A stretch of DNA of 64,000 nucleotides from JANQTF01 sp041741415 (GCA_041741415.1 JBGSKC010000051.1:243424-307423), one strand, 5' to 3'. Positions 8,768 through 18,825 are shown, counted from the stretch's first letter. Notes: generated from the sequence alone by a model not told the origin. Numbers and translations: made by a program.

Positions 8768-10816
8768 ATGCCTAATTATCTTTTTCTTATTTGGGTGCCC
8801 TGCTTCCTGCTCCCAGGGCTCGCCCTCAGCCAGGCCCCCCAACCAGCCGACAGCACCTCTGAGTTTCAGCATGAAGACGTCGTCATCACAGGCACCCTTA
8901 AACCCGTTTCTGTCGCCCAAAGCCCTGTTAAAATAGACGTCATCACCTCCAGATACCTCCAGCAACAGCTCCCTGTGACCAACCTGATGGAAGGCATTTC
9001 CCTTTTACCCGGCTTGCAGGAAGTCAACGCCTGCGGGGTTTGCTACACCAACGCCATTTCCATCAACGGCCTGCCTGGCAGCTACACAGCTGTGCTCATC
9101 GACGGAATGCCGCTCTACGGCAGCCTGGCCTCTGTGTATGGCCTCAATGGCCTGCCCATCACGATCATCGAGCGGATCGAGGTGATCAAAGGGCCCAACT
9201 CCACCTTGTATGGCTCCGAGGCCATGGCCGGGGTGGTCAACGTAATCACGAAAAACCCTGCCACCCAGTCCCGTGTGGCAGTGGACCTGCTGGGAACCAG
9301 TCACGCAGAAGCTTTCCTGAACGCCAACCTGAGCCTTCCGCTGGGAGGCGGTTACCTGCTCACGGGGCTCAGCGGCACCTACATGAACCGCTACGAGGAC
9401 GATAACCAGGACGGCTTCGGCGATCTCCCGGCCATGGATCGGTGGTCGTTGTTTGTCAAATGGCAGCGCCCTTTGCCGCAAAACAGAAAGCTGGTCATTG
9501 CTGCACGGCTCTTCAGCGAAGACCGCCGCAATGGCGTGGAAACCTTTGTGAGAGATCGAGGCTACCGCCAGCTCAGGGGCAGCCACCTGGTTTATGGCGA
9601 AAGCATCCTCACCAGGCGGGCCGAAATATTTGGCACATGGGAGCTGAGTCATGCTTTTCGCTGGGATTTTTCCGGCTCATGGCACCAGCAGGATAGCTAC
9701 TACGGCGCCGACGCCTACGAAGCCCGCCAGGGCACGCTGTTCAGCAACCTGCTCTGGAGCCGGGTACTGGGCAGTCACGATTTGCTGATGGGACTTACCA
9801 TTCGTGCACAGACCTACGACGACAACACCGTTGCCACCCAAACTGCCGGAGTTAACGCGCCTTCCCGCCAGTGGATTCCGGGCTGGTTTGTTCAGGACGA
9901 ATGGACGCTGGGGCAACATTTTAGCATGATGCCGGGGTTGCGGATCGATCATTATGCCACTCACGGCCTGATTCCCTCACCCAGAATGAGCGTTAAGTGG
10001 CAACCCTCTCTGGTCCATACCTTCCGGGCAAACGCTGGCACCGGCTTTCGGATCGTGAACCTGTTTACTGAAGACCATGCCTTTGTAACCGGCCAGCGCG
10101 AGGTGCTGATTGAAGAGGAGCTAAAGCCAGAGCGATCGCTCACTGCCACCCTGAGCTGGCACTATCTTCCGGGCAGGCAGGGGCAATGGGGCAGCCTAGA
10201 CCTGGACGCGCATTTCACCCATTTTACCAACAAAATCAACCCTGATTACGACAGCCCCGGCCTGATCAGGTATGCCAACTCTGATGGTTTCACCCAAAGC
10301 GTCGGGCTGAGCGGCCAATGGAGTTTCTCCAGCGGCAGGCTGGCCCTGCAATTGGGCGGAACCTGGATGGAAGTCACCGAAACCACCCCGGATGCCAGCG
10401 GAAAAAAATCGCGCCAGGCATTGCCGTTTGCGCCGAAATGGACAACGGTTTCAACCATACAATGGACCCTCCCGAAAGAGTGGCTGGTGGCTTACACGGG
10501 GCAACTGACTGGCCCTATGGCATTGCCAGAAGTATTTGACCTCGACGAAATGGGCGATTTGCAGGCGAGCCCGCGACCCACGAAATCAAAGCTATTCGGG
10601 CAGCACCACCTTCGGTGCAGCAAGCAGTGGGGCAGCCTGGAAGCTTCCTTCGGCGTTACGAACCTGCTGGATTTTCGCCAGCCAGTTACGCCGCTCAGCG
10701 GCTGGAATGACCCAAACGCCCAGCAGGGCTTTTCTCCCTGGTTCGATACAGCCTACTCCTACGCTCCCATTCACGGACGCGAGTGGTTTTTTGGCCTGCG
10801 CAAATCGATTCAGTGA
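8768..10816 (+). CDS. TonB-dependent outer-membrane receptor
   Basis: The 682-residue product has a signal peptide (about 1-22), a TonB-box-like segment EDVVITGTLKPV near residue 37, a plug domain at about 50-165 and a beta-barrel to the C-terminus. The plug includes LMEGISLLPGLQ, GLPGSYTAVLIDGMPLYG and IERIEVIKGPNSTLYGSEAM, the latter typical of BtuB/FepA/CirA-type receptors. There is a CGVC pair in the plug. No N-terminal carboxypeptidase-like domain is present, so it is a classical metal-complex or cofactor receptor type and not a SusC. The ligand is unknown; no SusD or ABC uptake genes are adjacent. It ends three bases from the convergent T9SS cargo gene. Confidence 0.92.
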   Translation: MPNYLFLIWVPCFLLPGLALSQAPQPADSTSEFQHEDVVITGTLKPVSVAQSPVKIDVITSRYLQQQLPVTNLMEGISLLPGLQEVNACGVCYTNAISINGLPGSYTAVLIDGMPLYGSLASVYGLNGLPITIIERIEVIKGPNSTLYGSEAMAGVVNVITKNPATQSRVAVDLLGTSHAEAFLNANLSLPLGGGYLLTGLSGTYMNRYEDDNQDGFGDLPAMDRWSLFVKWQRPLPQNRKLVIAARLFSEDRRNGVETFVRDRGYRQLRGSHLVYGESILTRRAEIFGTWELSHAFRWDFSGSWHQQDSYYGADAYEARQGTLFSNLLWSRVLGSHDLLMGLTIRAQTYDDNTVATQTAGVNAPSRQWIPGWFVQDEWTLGQHFSMMPGLRIDHYATHGLIPSPRMSVKWQPSLVHTFRANAGTGFRIVNLFTEDHAFVTGQREVLIEEELKPERSLTATLSWHYLPGRQGQWGSLDLDAHFTHFTNKINPDYDSPGLIRYANSDGFTQSVGLSGQWSFSSGRLALQLGGTWMEVTETTPDASGKKSRQALPFAPKWTTVSTIQWTLPKEWLVAYTGQLTGPMALPEVFDLDEMGDLQASPRPTKSKLFGQHHLRCSKQWGSLEASFGVTNLLDFRQPVTPLSGWNDPNAQQGFSPWFDTAYSYAPIHGREWFFGLRKSIQ

Positions 10817-10819
10817 GCG

Positions 10820-13800
10820 TCAGGGCGTGAGCTTTTGCACGTGGTGGTAACCGCGAAGCTCGCGGGAGACCACCCGAAGCAGGTAGGTTCCGGCTGGCAA
10901 TTGCAGCTCGTCAAACAACAGGGTATTGGTTCCGGCTACGCCCTCCACAGTTTTGTGCACCCATTCCCTGCCTGCCATGTCGAAAATGCGCAGGTCAACG
11001 AAAGGATCGTCTTCGGAGAGGGTAAAGGATACAGTAAATCGGTCGTCGGTGAAGGGGCTTGGGAATGCATTAACGGCCATGGTGCTGGGCACAAGCGACA
11101 GTACACCAAGGCGGTCGATGGCTGTTTTTCTCACGAAGTTGCTTACCCGATAGGTGCCTCCGCCAAGGACTTCGAAGTCACTTTCAGGTTCGGCGCGGTG
11201 TGTGACCTGGAGATCTGATTCAATGGCACCGCGCAGGTCGCGCTCATGGTATCCCACTTCAACTGTGGCGTTGAGGCCTGTGTTGTTGGTGGGAAAAATT
11301 TCATAATAGCGTTCAATTTGCCCGGGAACCATGGCCTGTCCTGTGTTTCGATAAACGAGGGTGGGGCCCATGTTGGCATTTTTAGGCTGAACACTAATCC
11401 CCATGCCGCCGAAGCCCTGTGTTTGCCCCTGGCTGATGTTGCGCTCTGTGCCCACACGGCCCAGCACATAAGAAAAATCTCCTTCCTGGATAAATGCCGA
11501 ACCGCCCAGCGCAATCGTGCCGGGGCTGGCCTGCAGCACTCCCTGCTGGAGCACCAGCCCTTCCTTGATGCCCATGTCCGTCATCAATTGAATGCTACCC
11601 CCGGTTTTTCTCACCACCATGTTTTCGACCACCCCGATGCTAAAGCCATCCACTTTTTGGTCGTTGTCGCCAACAAACATCAGAATACCTGTAGAGAAGA
11701 CAGAGGGGTCTTTCCTCACCTCCACGCGGGTGTAGAAATCGCCCAGAATCTTGAGGCTGTCGCCTGCAATGGCTTTGCTCCCGCCGTTTTCGAAGCCAAC
11801 ATTGAGAAAGGTTTCAGCAGGAACAGGCTGGAAGCCGCTGGTTCCGTCAAAAATGAGCCAGTTTGTCGGGTGCGAAAGGAAATCGTAGGTGCCTCCGTTG
11901 GCCATGAGCTTCTCGTTGGAGCGCGGACCGTAACGGAGAATTCCCCGGTTGATCAAATGGCTGGAATTATCCTCGGCCACAAAACCAGCCCGCATCATGA
12001 AGGCATCCTGACCAGTCATGGTGTTAACGAGGGTATCGCCCGCTTCCATGAGAATGGTGGCTTCCATAAGCAGCTTACCTTCGCCAATGAGCGGGCCTTT
12101 CACGATGGCCTCTCCCTGCGGTATCTGCATCAGTCCTTCAACCTGCAGGCTGTCGAGGAAGCTGTAGCTGGAGCCTGTTTTGGTGGAAACGAAAGCTCCC
12201 TCCGGATAAATGACGATTGGTTTCTCAAAAGTAAAGGTACCGTTGCTCAGGCTGAAGGTGCCATCGACCTCGACCTTGCCGGTGATATTCACTGTTTGGC
12301 CATTGCCGTTTTCATTTAACAGCGAACCAGCCCCGACAACAATGTTGTTGAAATTACGGCGGCCAGCGTTGGTGTTCAGGTTGAGAATGGCCGAATCGGA
12401 TACGACCAGGGTCCCCAATACATCCAGGTGCGCATTTTCCCAGTTGGCTGTACCAAAATTGACTGTCAGGTTTTCGGTCACTTCAAAAGCCCCAAACCTG
12501 GCTGTGCTTTGCCCTCCTACAAGGGCATTGCCCAGCAGCATGTTTTTTGCCCGGAACAAACCCTCTACTTCATCATCGTATACTTTTCCATACAAGAAAG
12601 CTGTTTCGCCAACCTCAATATTCGCTTTCCGTGGTTGAAGCTCCACATTCCAGTCAAGGATGAAATTGCCCAGGGTTTGGATACCTGCTTCCGGAATTCT
12701 GCGCTTGGGAAGATTCCGGGTGGGATCTGTCGGGAGGCGAAGATGCCAGTAGGTTCCCGCCCTCAGGTCGATGTCTCCTTTTTGATAGCGATACACGATG
12801 GTATTCGGGCTTACGCTGCAGTCCAGGGTTCCCACAGTGAGGAAAGGCGCATTGTTTTCCCAATACATCGTTCCCCGGTTCACAAACACGCTGCTCGAAT
12901 CGAGGCCCACGAAGGTGGATTTTTCCACAAATACCAGCGAGTCGAGGTAGGAGGTGAGGCGGGTGTTGCGATCGATAAAATTGCGGTTGCGCAGCACGAG
13001 CGGGCTGCTTCCTGTGAGGGAGGGGTTTCCCTGAAAAATAGGCGCAAAGAGGGTAATGGTGTCGCTGTTGTTGTCGATCCCGCCGCGAAACACAGGGTAA
13101 TCCAGTTTCACGCGGCCATAGTTCACAAGCTTGCCAGAGAAGTAAAGGGTGTCTCCGCCGGTATTGTCAAACAGGTAAGCGCCCGCTGCTACCTCCGTGC
13201 GGCCCAAATCTTTGGTACCACTTCTGGTGATCACGGTGAGGGTGTGGCCGGGGCTGATCAGGGTTTTGCCGGATACCCACATGTTGGCGTGGTGAATTTC
13301 CACTGACCCGCTGCTCACCTGCAGCTCTCCACTGATGTTGTACTGACCAAAAGCGTTGTTGCCACCGGTAAATTTGGCTCCCGACACATCCACTGTGTTG
13401 AATTGAAAGGTGCCTGTGCCGTCGCCGTCGAAAATTTCGCCGCGCAGCACGGCGTGGCCATAGCAGAGCAGCGAGGCCTTTGCGGGTTCAAATTTGGTAT
13501 CGGCACCGATTTCGAAGCGGTGGTACACCTTCATCGTGTCGGTGGCAAAACCTATTTTCCGGATCGCTCCCGGCAGGCCGCCAAGCACATAGACATCGTA
13601 ATAACTCCCCGGGCTAAGGCGCTGCCCCAGGTTGAGCTGCCGGTCGAAATAGACTACCGAGCCGGGGTAGTTGCCGTCAAACTCCCCGGTTTCCATTTGG
13701 ATGTTGTCGGTTTGGTTGTGGAAAACACCCTTGTTAATGAAGGTAGAAGAAGCGTGAGCTCCGTTTGCTTTTCCCCGGTCATAGAAAAACAGCCCCCCGG

Positions 13801-15202
13801 TGCTGGAATTGGTGAAGACCGCTGCGGAGTCAAAATTGACCTGGTCTTTGATCCAAACGCGTTGTGATCCTGAGATCTCGGCATTGGTGCCCGAAATTTG
13901 AAGTTTGTTGATCCATGCGGTATCGCCTTCGTGCTGAAGGTGGCCGAAGAGCACACCGTATTTCCAATAGAAAGACCCGTTGTTGGTCACCAAACCAGAA
14001 AGCTCTACGCCCAAATCTGCGGAGGAATTAAAGGTGCCTCCGGCATCGATCACCAGGTCGCCAAATATCCTGGGGCCTTCGTTGTTGTTGATGGCCAGGG
14101 TGCTGCCACCCGGGATAGTAGTCACTCCAAAAATCTGCATGTTGGCGTGGCGTATATCAGCTTTCAGGCCATCGACAGTTAAATTGCCATTGATCAAATA
14201 TTTCCCCCAGGCCTGTCCTGATCCTTCGATCAGGCCCCTGAGTACCACATCCTGAAAGGTGTTGGTACCGGCGGTAAATTTATCGCTGAAGCGCCCTTCG
14301 ATTTGGGCCAGCCCGGTAACGGTAAAATTGAACTCTTTAGGTTCGAAGGTGGAGGTATCCTCCACAAAAAAATATTCTCCAACCGTGACATCCCCCACGA
14401 GAAAGCGCTTTCTAAAAAGGCTTACGCCATCTTTCTGAATGTGCAGCCGCGAATAGGTCCCCGGCGTAATTTGCTGGTCAGAGGCCATTCTGTAGATCAC
14501 AACATTGCCCGCATGGGAAAAATCTACCGAGCCGGTAGTCATCAGCTCAAACTGATACAAGACATCGAGCTTGGTCTCGTTGCGAAAAACTGCGCCTGCA
14601 CCCAGGCCATTCACATTGGCATTGCTAAGCCGAATTCCAGCGGTATTGGCATTGGTAAGGGTGATTCCCGCGCCAATCTCCAGTTTTTCCACCAATTCAA
14701 TTACCCTGCTGCCCCCAATGGTCTGATTATTTGTCAAAAATTCCACCCGCCGAAACACAAGCGAGTCGCCGTGATTGGTGAGGCCGTTTTCAAACCGCAC
14801 AATGCCGCCCGTTCCAAACGATAGCTCAAACCGCCCTTTTGAACCTGTTTGAAAGGTTGCGGGGCCGCGAAATGTGTTAATCCCTTCCCTCACCGCATCT
14901 TCAATACGGCCAAAGATGACAGTTTCCTGGGTGACAGTGAAGTCTGTTTTTCCTAAAAAGAGCTTCCCGTTGGTGTTGACCGTGAGGCGAAGCACTGTAG
15001 TAGCAGGCTGAATGTCGGGGATCGAGACCGTATGGCCAGCCATGATGAATACATGGTCATTCACTCCGGGAAGGGTTCCGCCCCAGGTGGCCGGACTGTT
15101 CCAGGCGCCGCTCCCTGCAGAACTGATGTTTGCCGACCAGGCCAAACCAGGAAACATAAGGCACAAAAGAATCAAGGGGATTGAGTTCTTCCGTCCAGAC
15201 AT
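10820..15202 (-). CDS. Giant secreted protein with T9SS type A sorting domain
   Basis: The 1460-residue product has a signal peptide (MSGRKNSIPLILLCLMF, residues 1-22) and a start region AGSGAWNSPATWGG seen in many Bacteroidota surface proteins. The body is beta-rich with a long internal period: phrases of the form VVIYR or VVYFD followed by PGTY recur near residues 230, 512, 798 and 1113, giving modules of about 283-317 residues. The last 85 residues match a type A T9SS C-terminal sorting domain (NAFPSPFTDDRFTVSFTL, then LRIFDMAGREW and LPAGTYLLRVV). It is therefore probably exported by T9SS and anchored or released at the surface. The ATG at 15202 was preferred over 15250 because the signal peptide begins there. 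The function of the repeat body is unknown; adhesion is possible. Confidence 0.88.
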   Translation of the reverse strand: MSGRKNSIPLILLCLMFPGLAWSANISSAGSGAWNSPATWGGTLPGVNDHVFIMAGHTVSIPDIQPATTVLRLTVNTNGKLFLGKTDFTVTQETVIFGRIEDAVREGINTFRGPATFQTGSKGRFELSFGTGGIVRFENGLTNHGDSLVFRRVEFLTNNQTIGGSRVIELVEKLEIGAGITLTNANTAGIRLSNANVNGLGAGAVFRNETKLDVLYQFELMTTGSVDFSHAGNVVIYRMASDQQITPGTYSRLHIQKDGVSLFRKRFLVGDVTVGEYFFVEDTSTFEPKEFNFTVTGLAQIEGRFSDKFTAGTNTFQDVVLRGLIEGSGQAWGKYLINGNLTVDGLKADIRHANMQIFGVTTIPGGSTLAINNNEGPRIFGDLVIDAGGTFNSSADLGVELSGLVTNNGSFYWKYGVLFGHLQHEGDTAWINKLQISGTNAEISGSQRVWIKDQVNFDSAAVFTNSSTGGLFFYDRGKANGAHASSTFINKGVFHNQTDNIQMETGEFDGNYPGSVVYFDRQLNLGQRLSPGSYYDVYVLGGLPGAIRKIGFATDTMKVYHRFEIGADTKFEPAKASLLCYGHAVLRGEIFDGDGTGTFQFNTVDVSGAKFTGGNNAFGQYNISGELQVSSGSVEIHHANMWVSGKTLISPGHTLTVITRSGTKDLGRTEVAAGAYLFDNTGGDTLYFSGKLVNYGRVKLDYPVFRGGIDNNSDTITLFAPIFQGNPSLTGSSPLVLRNRNFIDRNTRLTSYLDSLVFVEKSTFVGLDSSSVFVNRGTMYWENNAPFLTVGTLDCSVSPNTIVYRYQKGDIDLRAGTYWHLRLPTDPTRNLPKRRIPEAGIQTLGNFILDWNVELQPRKANIEVGETAFLYGKVYDDEVEGLFRAKNMLLGNALVGGQSTARFGAFEVTENLTVNFGTANWENAHLDVLGTLVVSDSAILNLNTNAGRRNFNNIVVGAGSLLNENGNGQTVNITGKVEVDGTFSLSNGTFTFEKPIVIYPEGAFVSTKTGSSYSFLDSLQVEGLMQIPQGEAIVKGPLIGEGKLLMEATILMEAGDTLVNTMTGQDAFMMRAGFVAEDNSSHLINRGILRYGPRSNEKLMANGGTYDFLSHPTNWLIFDGTSGFQPVPAETFLNVGFENGGSKAIAGDSLKILGDFYTRVEVRKDPSVFSTGILMFVGDNDQKVDGFSIGVVENMVVRKTGGSIQLMTDMGIKEGLVLQQGVLQASPGTIALGGSAFIQEGDFSYVLGRVGTERNISQGQTQGFGGMGISVQPKNANMGPTLVYRNTGQAMVPGQIERYYEIFPTNNTGLNATVEVGYHERDLRGAIESDLQVTHRAEPESDFEVLGGGTYRVSNFVRKTAIDRLGVLSLVPSTMAVNAFPSPFTDDRFTVSFTLSEDDPFVDLRIFDMAGREWVHKTVEGVAGTNTLLFDELQLPAGTYLLRVVSRELRGYHHVQKLTP

Positions 15203-15326
15203 AAGCAAAAAATAGGGTGATCGAAGAAAAAGGAAATCTGCAGTGAGCATTCAAACAAAGAGCTGAGGCCGGATTGCAGTATTCTGGCTATCACAATTTT
15301 CTACATTCTTACAAGGCGCTACAAGT

Positions 15327-17195
15327 TCATTTGTCTGAAAAGTCGGAACTGCCGCCTGATCGGTTCGGATCCTGGCCGGCGGCATACAATTCCTGGTAGA
15401 GACCACCTTCCCTGAGCAGGGTCTCGTGGGTTCCTCGCTGCACAATGGCACCCGCCTCCACAACCAGAATTTCGTCAGCCTGACGAATGGTGGACAGCCT
15501 GTGGGCAATCACAAGGGTAGTTCTGCCCTCCATGAGGCGGTCGAGTGCTTCCTGCACAAAGGCCTCAGAGGCTGTGTCGAGGTTGGAGGTGGCTTCGTCG
15601 AGAATGAGGATGTCGGGGTTGCGGAGCAACGCCCTGGCGATGGACAGGCGCTGGCGCTGCCCGCCTGAGAGCATGGTGCCGCGCTCGCCGATCACGGTGT
15701 CGTAACCATTCGGCAGCGCTTCGATGAAGCCATCGGCATGGGCCATGTTCGCCGCCTGCTTCACTTTTTCAAGGTCGGGACTTGGGTCGCCATAGGCAAT
15801 GTTGGCCAGAATGGTGTCGTGAAACAAAATTCCTTCCTGCGACACGATGGCCATTTTTTGCCGCAGTTCCTTCAGACTCACTTCCCGCAGGTCCATGCCA
15901 TCCACCTTGATGCTGCCTGCCACCGGGTCGTAAAAACGCGGAATCAGGTCGGCAATGGTAGATTTGCCACCGCCAGAAGGCCCCACGAGTGCCACAATTT
16001 TCCCTTTTTGCAAGGTAAACGAAATGCCTTTGAGCACCTCTTCTGTCCCGTAGGCAAATGTGACTTCTTCAAACCTGAGTTCCCGGTTGAATGCCGGAAA
16101 AGGCTTTGGCTGTGCCGGGTCGAGGATGTCGATGGGCTCGGCCATCAGCTCCTGCACCCGCTGGTAGGCCGCCATGCCCTTCTGGATCTTAGCCATACCA
16201 TTGGAAATGAGCTTAATAGGGGCAAGAAGCTGCGAAAACAGCACCAGAAAACCGATGAACTCCGCCTTTCGGGGTGCTCCTGGGCCTTCGCTGAGGATCA
16301 GGCTGCCGGCGAAAAGCATGATGCCGCAAATGACCAGGATGCTGAGCCACTCGGTGATGGGAGAAGCCAGTTCGATCTGGCGGCGAATACCGATTTGCAA
16401 ATTGGTATAGGTAGTGTTGCGGCGATGGTATTTTTCCCGCTCAAAATCCTCCCGCTGAAAGGCCTTCACGATGCGCATCCCGGCGATGAATTCATCCAGC
16501 ACCGAGATCAGGTCGCCGAGCTGGCGCTGGCCTTCCTTCGCCTTTCGCTTCAAACTCCCGGAGATCAGATTAATGAAAAAGCCGGTGATGGGGAGAATGA
16601 GCAGAACAAAGAGCGTGAGCTGCCAGGAGAGAAAAAAGAGCGTTCCCAGGATGACGATCACGAGAATGGGCTCGCGGAGCAGAATCTGGACGGTGGAGAC
16701 GACCGCCTCCTGGATCATTTCGACATCGGAAGTGAGGGTGCTGATGAGATTTCCTTTTCGGCTGGAGGCATAAAATTTCAGGCCAAGGCGGGAAAGATGG
16801 TCAAAGAGATCGTTGCGCATGCGCATGAGGATGCGCTGCTCCAGCGGAGCCATGGCCCAACCGGAAAGGTAGCGGGCGGCATTTTTGAGAAGGTTCAGCC
16901 CAAGCAGGCCGACACAAAAATATAGGAGCATCGGCAGCGGCCCATAGGCCCGGATGGCCATTTCCAACTGATAAAAGGCCCAGGCTTTGGCGGTGGAGGG
17001 GCTAAATCCCATGGACTCCGGCGGTGCAGGAGGAGCCTGGCCCATGTCGGTGTGAAAAAGGATTTCGAGAAAGGGAATGGCCGACAACAGGGTGGCCGTG
17101 CTGAACAAAGAATACACCAGCATCCCGATCAGGGCCAGGCCTCCCAAACGAAGGTCGGGACGTGCATAACCCAACACCTGCAAATAGCTTCTCAT
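15327..17195 (-). CDS. MsbA-like ABC exporter (fused permease and ATPase)
   Basis: The 622-residue half-transporter has a six-helix permease domain (about 1-345) and an ATPase domain (about 370-610). The ATPase shows Walker A GPSGGGKST, the Q-loop VSQEGILFHDT, signature LSGGQRQRLS, Walker B ILILDEATS and the H-loop AHRLST. This layout is the lipid/drug exporter class (MsbA, LmrA-type), active as a homodimer in the inner membrane. In Bacteroidota such proteins often flip lipid A or other lipids, but the substrate cannot be fixed here. The gene is 124 bases upstream of the T9SS cargo gene on the same strand and divergent from rbfA, with 32 bases between their start codons. Confidence 0.93.
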   Translation of the reverse strand: MRSYLQVLGYARPDLRLGGLALIGMLVYSLFSTATLLSAIPFLEILFHTDMGQAPPAPPESMGFSPSTAKAWAFYQLEMAIRAYGPLPMLLYFCVGLLGLNLLKNAARYLSGWAMAPLEQRILMRMRNDLFDHLSRLGLKFYASSRKGNLISTLTSDVEMIQEAVVSTVQILLREPILVIVILGTLFFLSWQLTLFVLLILPITGFFINLISGSLKRKAKEGQRQLGDLISVLDEFIAGMRIVKAFQREDFEREKYHRRNTTYTNLQIGIRRQIELASPITEWLSILVICGIMLFAGSLILSEGPGAPRKAEFIGFLVLFSQLLAPIKLISNGMAKIQKGMAAYQRVQELMAEPIDILDPAQPKPFPAFNRELRFEEVTFAYGTEEVLKGISFTLQKGKIVALVGPSGGGKSTIADLIPRFYDPVAGSIKVDGMDLREVSLKELRQKMAIVSQEGILFHDTILANIAYGDPSPDLEKVKQAANMAHADGFIEALPNGYDTVIGERGTMLSGGQRQRLSIARALLRNPDILILDEATSNLDTASEAFVQEALDRLMEGRTTLVIAHRLSTIRQADEILVVEAGAIVQRGTHETLLREGGLYQELYAAGQDPNRSGGSSDFSDK

Positions 17196-17199
17196 TTTG

Positions 17200-17207
17200 T
17201 ACCTTTG
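17200..17207 (+). promoter_or_regulatory. rbfA promoter -7 motif
   Basis: TACCTTTG matches TAnnTTTG and lies 20 bases before the rbfA ATG at 17228. It overlaps the very short divergent gap with the ABC exporter gene. Confidence 0.55.
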
Positions 17208-17227
17208 TCCGAACAGAGCAAAGCTAT

Positions 17228-17605
17228 ATGGCCGACACCATTGTTCAAAAAAAACTAAGCAGACTGATTCAGGAGGAAATGGGGCAACTGCTCAGCAGGA
17301 TGCAACAGGGAAAACTCACGGCCATCAGCACGGTGAGCCAGGTCAAAGTAACCCGCGACCTGAGCCTGGCCAAGATCTATATCAGCGTTTTTCCCGATGC
17401 CCAGCTAGAGGCGCAGGTAGGAGAAATGAACGAAAAAAACTGGGAGCTGCGCCATGCACTGGCGGGCCGCATTCGCAACAAGGTGCGAAAAATCCCGGAA
17501 CTGCGTTTCTATGCCGACGACTCTTTCTCCGAAGCCTCCCGCATTAATAACCTAATCGATCAGTTGGACATCTTACCCGAATCCACCGACGAAGATTTCG
17601 CCTGA
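17228..17605 (+). CDS. rbfA: Ribosome-binding factor A
   Basis: The 125-residue product matches RbfA, a small KH-fold protein that binds the 30S subunit and helps mature the 5' end of 16S rRNA. Visible family features are the N-terminal helix KKLSRLIQEEMGQLL, the TVSQVKVTRDLSLAKIYISVF strand pair and the C-terminal RKIPELRFYADDS segment, followed by an acidic tail. The ATG at 17228 gives the normal length and follows a good -7 motif; a longer frame would run into the divergent promoter. The stop codon overlaps the next start as TGATG, so translation of the permease gene is probably coupled. Confidence 0.93.
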   Translation: MADTIVQKKLSRLIQEEMGQLLSRMQQGKLTAISTVSQVKVTRDLSLAKIYISVFPDAQLEAQVGEMNEKNWELRHALAGRIRNKVRKIPELRFYADDSFSEASRINNLIDQLDILPESTDEDFA

Positions 17606-18825
17606 TGCGCCTACCCTATTTCATCGCCAGGCGATATTTGTTCGCCAAAAAATCTTCCAACGCCATCAACGTCATCACCTGGGTGTCCATTTCGGGCATC
17701 GGCGTGGGCACTGCTGCCCTCATCATCGTGTTGTCGGTGTTCAATGGCCTCACCCAATTCATCGAAGACCTATACTCTTCTTTCGACCCCGACATCAAAA
17801 TCACAGCTGCCCGCGGCCAAACCTTCGAACACAACGATAGTCTGCTCGCAATCATCCAGGCAGACCCCCAGGTGGAAGCAGCCACCTTCACCCTGGAAGG
17901 CAGGGTTTGGTTTGAATATGCCGACAACCAAACCTACGGAATCCTCAAAGGGCTTCCTGCCGACTACGACCGCATTAACCGACTGGACACGACCATTCTA
18001 CTTGGCGACTACACCTTTGCCCCGGTAAACGGCGTGGCCCAGGCCGTGCTGGGCATTGGCCTGGCCAAATACCAGCTCAACACCAACCTCGAAAACGACA
18101 TCGTGCCGATCAAGGTCTCCTACATCCCTCAGGGTTCGCGGATGAACCTGCCCACCAAAGACCTCAACACTGACGTGTTTTTTCCTGCGGGCTATTTTCA
18201 GGTTCAGAAAGAGTATGACGACCGCTATGTGCTCATGGACATTGACTTCGTCAGAACCCTGTTTCAGGCCGAAAACCAGATCAGTTCCTACGAAATCAAG
18301 CTCTTCAACCTCGACCACGCCGATCAGGTTAAATCCCGGCTCAGCGCGGCGCTCGGGGAAAGTTTTGAAATCAAAACATGGTATGAGCAGCATGAAACCC
18401 TGTATCGGGTAATGCGGAACGAAAAGTATGTCACCTTCCTGATTCTGGTGCTGATGATTGCCATTCTGGCCATCAACATCGTGGGCAGTCTCTCGATGAT
18501 TGTGCTGGAAAAAACCCGCGACATCGCCGTGCTGCAGTCGATGGGCGGCACGCGGTCGCTGATTCGCCAGATTTTCATGGGGGAAGGCTTGCTGGTGGGG
18601 ACCATTGGCGGGGCGATCGGGCTGGGCATTGCCTTCGGGTTTGCTCTGCTTCAAATGCAGTTTGGCATAGTAGAACTACACCAGGGGGTTCTGCTCCCCA
18701 TGAAGTTACGGGCCTCTGATTTTATCCTCGTTTCCCTCGCGGTGCTGTGCCTGTCATTTCTGGCCTCCATTTATCCTTCCCGCAGCGCGGCGTCCATTAC
18801 GGTAGTAGAGGGATTAAGGCAGTAG
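17605..18825 (+). CDS. LolC/LolE-type FtsX-like ABC permease
   Basis: The 406-residue protein has the MacB/FtsX permease plan. There is a helix near residues 20-45 with the conserved SISGIGVGTAALIIVLSVFNG phrase, a large periplasmic domain (about 50-265), and three C-terminal helices in residues 270-400. The N-terminus (YFIARRYLFAKKSSNAINVIT) and the FDPDIKI phrase are typical of LolC/LolE lipoprotein-release permeases. The likely role is extracting lipoproteins from the inner membrane together with LolD, which is not encoded nearby. Bacteroidota usually have a single such permease. It follows rbfA in a TGATG overlap. The 145 bases after its stop hold no recognisable gene. Confidence 0.88.
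   Translation: MRLPYFIARRYLFAKKSSNAINVITWVSISGIGVGTAALIIVLSVFNGLTQFIEDLYSSFDPDIKITAARGQTFEHNDSLLAIIQADPQVEAATFTLEGRVWFEYADNQTYGILKGLPADYDRINRLDTTILLGDYTFAPVNGVAQAVLGIGLAKYQLNTNLENDIVPIKVSYIPQGSRMNLPTKDLNTDVFFPAGYFQVQKEYDDRYVLMDIDFVRTLFQAENQISSYEIKLFNLDHADQVKSRLSAALGESFEIKTWYEQHETLYRVMRNEKYVTFLILVLMIAILAINIVGSLSMIVLEKTRDIAVLQSMGGTRSLIRQIFMGEGLLVGTIGGAIGLGIAFGFALLQMQFGIVELHQGVLLPMKLRASDFILVSLAVLCLSFLASIYPSRSAASITVVEGLRQ

Noticed and set aside
15738..16925. 395-codon plus-strand open frame opposite the ABC exporter
   Set aside because: Composition is low in hydrophobic residues and rich in His/Gln/Lys, typical of an antisense shadow; the exporter has all its motifs on the other strand.
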